Source: a bacterium
GTDB taxonomy: Bacteria > Desulfobacterota > Deferrisomatia > Deferrisomatales > Deferrisomataceae
Reading direction: 5' to 3'
Assembly (NCBI GenBank): GCA_027021615.1
Contig: JALUTY010000123.1
Coordinates: forward strand, 1-33,202
Length of the DNA: 33,202 nt
In this document: in pieces, positions 31,836 through 33,202 of the stretch
Layout of the letters: every line of letters begins with the position of its first letter
Position numbering within the stretch: position 1 is the first letter of the stretch
Notes under the pieces: generated by a model
The model's database searches: none
What the model saw: only the letters and a program-made list of their open reading frames with translations
Told to the model about the DNA's origin: nothing
Program-made: the position numbers and the translations under genes

Positions 31836-33041
31836 ATGGACAAGAAACCGAACGACATCGTGATCATCAGCGGGTGCCGGACGGCGATCGGGCGCTTCGG
31901 GGGCAGCCTGAAAGGCCTGCGGGCCCACCAGTTGGCCGGGGTGGTCATGGAGGCGGCGATCGAGCGGGCGGGGATCGACAAGGGCGCGCTCGGCGAGGTG
32001 ATCGTGGGGGACTGCGTGCAGTGCCCGGACGAGGCCAACACGGCGCGTACCGCGGCGCTGGCGATCGGGGTGCCGGTGGAGGTGCCGGCCTATACCGTGC
32101 AGAAGCAGTGTTCCAGTTCGATGCAGGCGCTCATGTCGGCGCGCCAGCAGATCCTGGCCGGGGACACCGACATCGTGCTCGTGGCCGGCACCGAGTCCAT
32201 GTCCAACGCGCCGTACGTGCTGCCGGGCGCCCGTTGGGGTGAACGGTTGATGGACGGCAAGATGGTGGACGCCGTGTGGGAGCTGCTCCACTCCGGGTCC
32301 ACGTTCCTCGGGGAACGGATGATCATGGGCCAGACCGCAGAGAAGCTGGCGCGGGTGCACGAGATCGGCAGGGCCGAGCAGGACGAGGTGGCCCTGCGGA
32401 GCCACGCCAACGCCGAGGCGGCCACCCGTTCCGGCCGGTTCAAGGACGAGATCGTGCCGGTGGTGGTCAAGGGCAAGAAGGGGGAGACCGTCTTCGAGAC
32501 GGACGAGCACACCCGGTTCGGGCTCACCATGGACGACCTGTCCCGGCTCAAACCCGCGTTCGCCGGGGACGGGACGGTCACGGCGGGCAACGCTTCGGGC
32601 CTGAACGACGGCGCGGCGGCCGCGGTGGTGACCACCCGGGCGAAGGCGGAGGAGTTGGGGGCCGCTCCCCTTACCCGCATCGTGGCCCAGACGTCGGCCG
32701 GGGTGGATCCGACGATCATGGGATACGGGCCGGTGCCGGCCACGGAGAAGCTGCTGGCCCGGGCGGGCCTGTCCCTGGCCGATATCGGGTTGTTCGAGGT
32801 GAACGAGGCGTTCGCAGCCCAGTACCTGGCATGTGAGAAGGGGCTGGGGCTCGACCGGAAGAAGGTCAACGTGAACGGGTCGGGGATCGGTCTGGGCCAT
32901 CCCGTGGGGTGCACCGGGCTGCGGATCGTGGTGAGCCTGCTGTACGAGATGCGCCGCCGCGGGGAGCGCTACGGCCTGGCCACCCTGTGCGTGGGGGGCG
33001 GCATGGGCATGGCCACCCTTCTGGAGCTCGAAGGGGCATAG
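31836..33041 (+). CDS. Acetyl-CoA acetyltransferase / 3-ketoacyl-CoA thiolase
   Basis: 401 residues from the ATG at 31836 ([21 protein letters not shown], written in part), where the conserved thiolase start falls at once; in-frame ATGs at 31797 and 31803 are alternatives. Nucleophilic C92 in [10 protein letters not shown] (classical enzymes often have CGSG), [37 protein letters not shown] with the catalytic His, and the C-terminal acid-base Cys in LCVGGGMG. All catalytic positions are present. It should perform the thiolytic last step of beta-oxidation or acetoacetyl-CoA formation, probably with the preceding acyl-CoA dehydrogenase. Confidence 0.93.
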   Translation: MDKKPNDIVIISGCRTAIGRFGGSLKGLRAHQLAGVVMEAAIERAGIDKGALGEVIVGDCVQCPDEANTARTAALAIGVPVEVPAYTVQKQCSSSMQALMSARQQILAGDTDIVLVAGTESMSNAPYVLPGARWGERLMDGKMVDAVWELLHSGSTFLGERMIMGQTAEKLARVHEIGRAEQDEVALRSHANAEAATRSGRFKDEIVPVVVKGKKGETVFETDEHTRFGLTMDDLSRLKPAFAGDGTVTAGNASGLNDGAAAAVVTTRAKAEELGAAPLTRIVAQTSAGVDPTIMGYGPVPATEKLLARAGLSLADIGLFEVNEAFAAQYLACEKGLGLDRKKVNVNGSGIGLGHPVGCTGLRIVVSLLYEMRRRGERYGLATLCVGGGMGMATLLELEGA

Positions 33042-33202
33042 GCAAGGATGCTCGGGGCCGCGTCTAGCCCGCATTATTCATGAGCGTTCGTCGCGAAACC
33101 GTCGAGTGTGCGTCAGATCGGGGCAAGCACGAGCGCACGAGGGGCGCAGGCGTACGGGACGGTACGTCGAGCCCCGAGGCGCGAGCACGCCCCGAGATGG
33201 CG
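33042..33202. other. Non-coding right edge, nature unclear
   Basis: After the thiolase stop an AT-containing patch (GCATTATTCATGAGC, 33071-33085) is followed by about 115 bases very rich in CG dinucleotides, with a small dyad (GTACGGGACGGTAC, 33152-33165). An open frame from the ATG at 33080 runs to the edge but has no SD and unusual composition. It could be the end of a mobile element; the window stops too soon to tell. Confidence 0.25.

Noticed and set aside
33080-33202. Open frame from ATG 33080 to the window edge
   Set aside because: No SD, 41 codons only, charged low-complexity product; insufficient to call a gene.

Overview
The window is high-G+C bacterial DNA (roughly 70% G+C by eye) with tightly packed genes. 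The gene content suggests a deltaproteobacterial, Desulfuromonadia-like or Deferrisoma-like anaerobe. The basis is periplasmic multiheme c-type cytochromes, a Tat-exported molybdopterin oxidoreductase, a leuB followed by asd, the SH3/coiled-coil/TM protein family, and a fatty-acid-type acyl-CoA catabolic cluster. This placement is inference; no rRNA is present and I see no tRNA gene.

Layout. Bases 1-2051 (minus): a molybdoenzyme catalytic subunit running off the left edge. 2515-6072 (minus): a three-gene signalling operon (receiver-histidine kinase, HDOD protein, GAF-histidine kinase). 6357-9758 (plus): leuB-like dehydrogenase, a lipoprotein with a TPR, and asd. 10109-10780 (minus): an SH3/coiled-coil membrane protein. 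11151-14496 (plus): yebC-ruvC, then ruvA-ruvB, with ruvC and ruvA separated by repeats. 14496-15871: two multiheme cytochromes, translationally coupled to ruvB. 15879-20270: ispG, proS, pyrF, rlmB. 20643-21696: a TlpA-like thioredoxin lipoprotein and a YedF/DsrE-like protein. 21878-22693 (minus): a double EthD-domain protein, divergent from a large MalT-type LuxR regulator (23083-25812). 26026-33041 (plus): SDR, acyl-CoA dehydrogenase, SCP-x-type thiolase, a second acyl-CoA dehydrogenase and a second thiolase, together a probable beta-oxidation-type degradation module.

The most unusual content is in the spaces between genes. A family of intergenic elements of about 260-280 bp recurs at 2148-2425, 9790-10004, 12565-12740, 29437-29700 and 29702-29978, with a fragment at 10851-10889. 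The best copies have imperfect terminal inverted repeats, an inner long stem kept in different copies by different sequence, and a shared hairpin module near the right end. Next to or inside these elements are degenerate tandem repeats with a strict 7-base or 8-base period (cores CAG, CTAGA, GACC, ACGAC, CTAG). Many end in a GAAGTTAC-like tail just before a gene. One such block separates ruvC from ruvA. These look like a MITE/REP-like family combined with heptameric short tandem repeats. All alignments here were made by eye.
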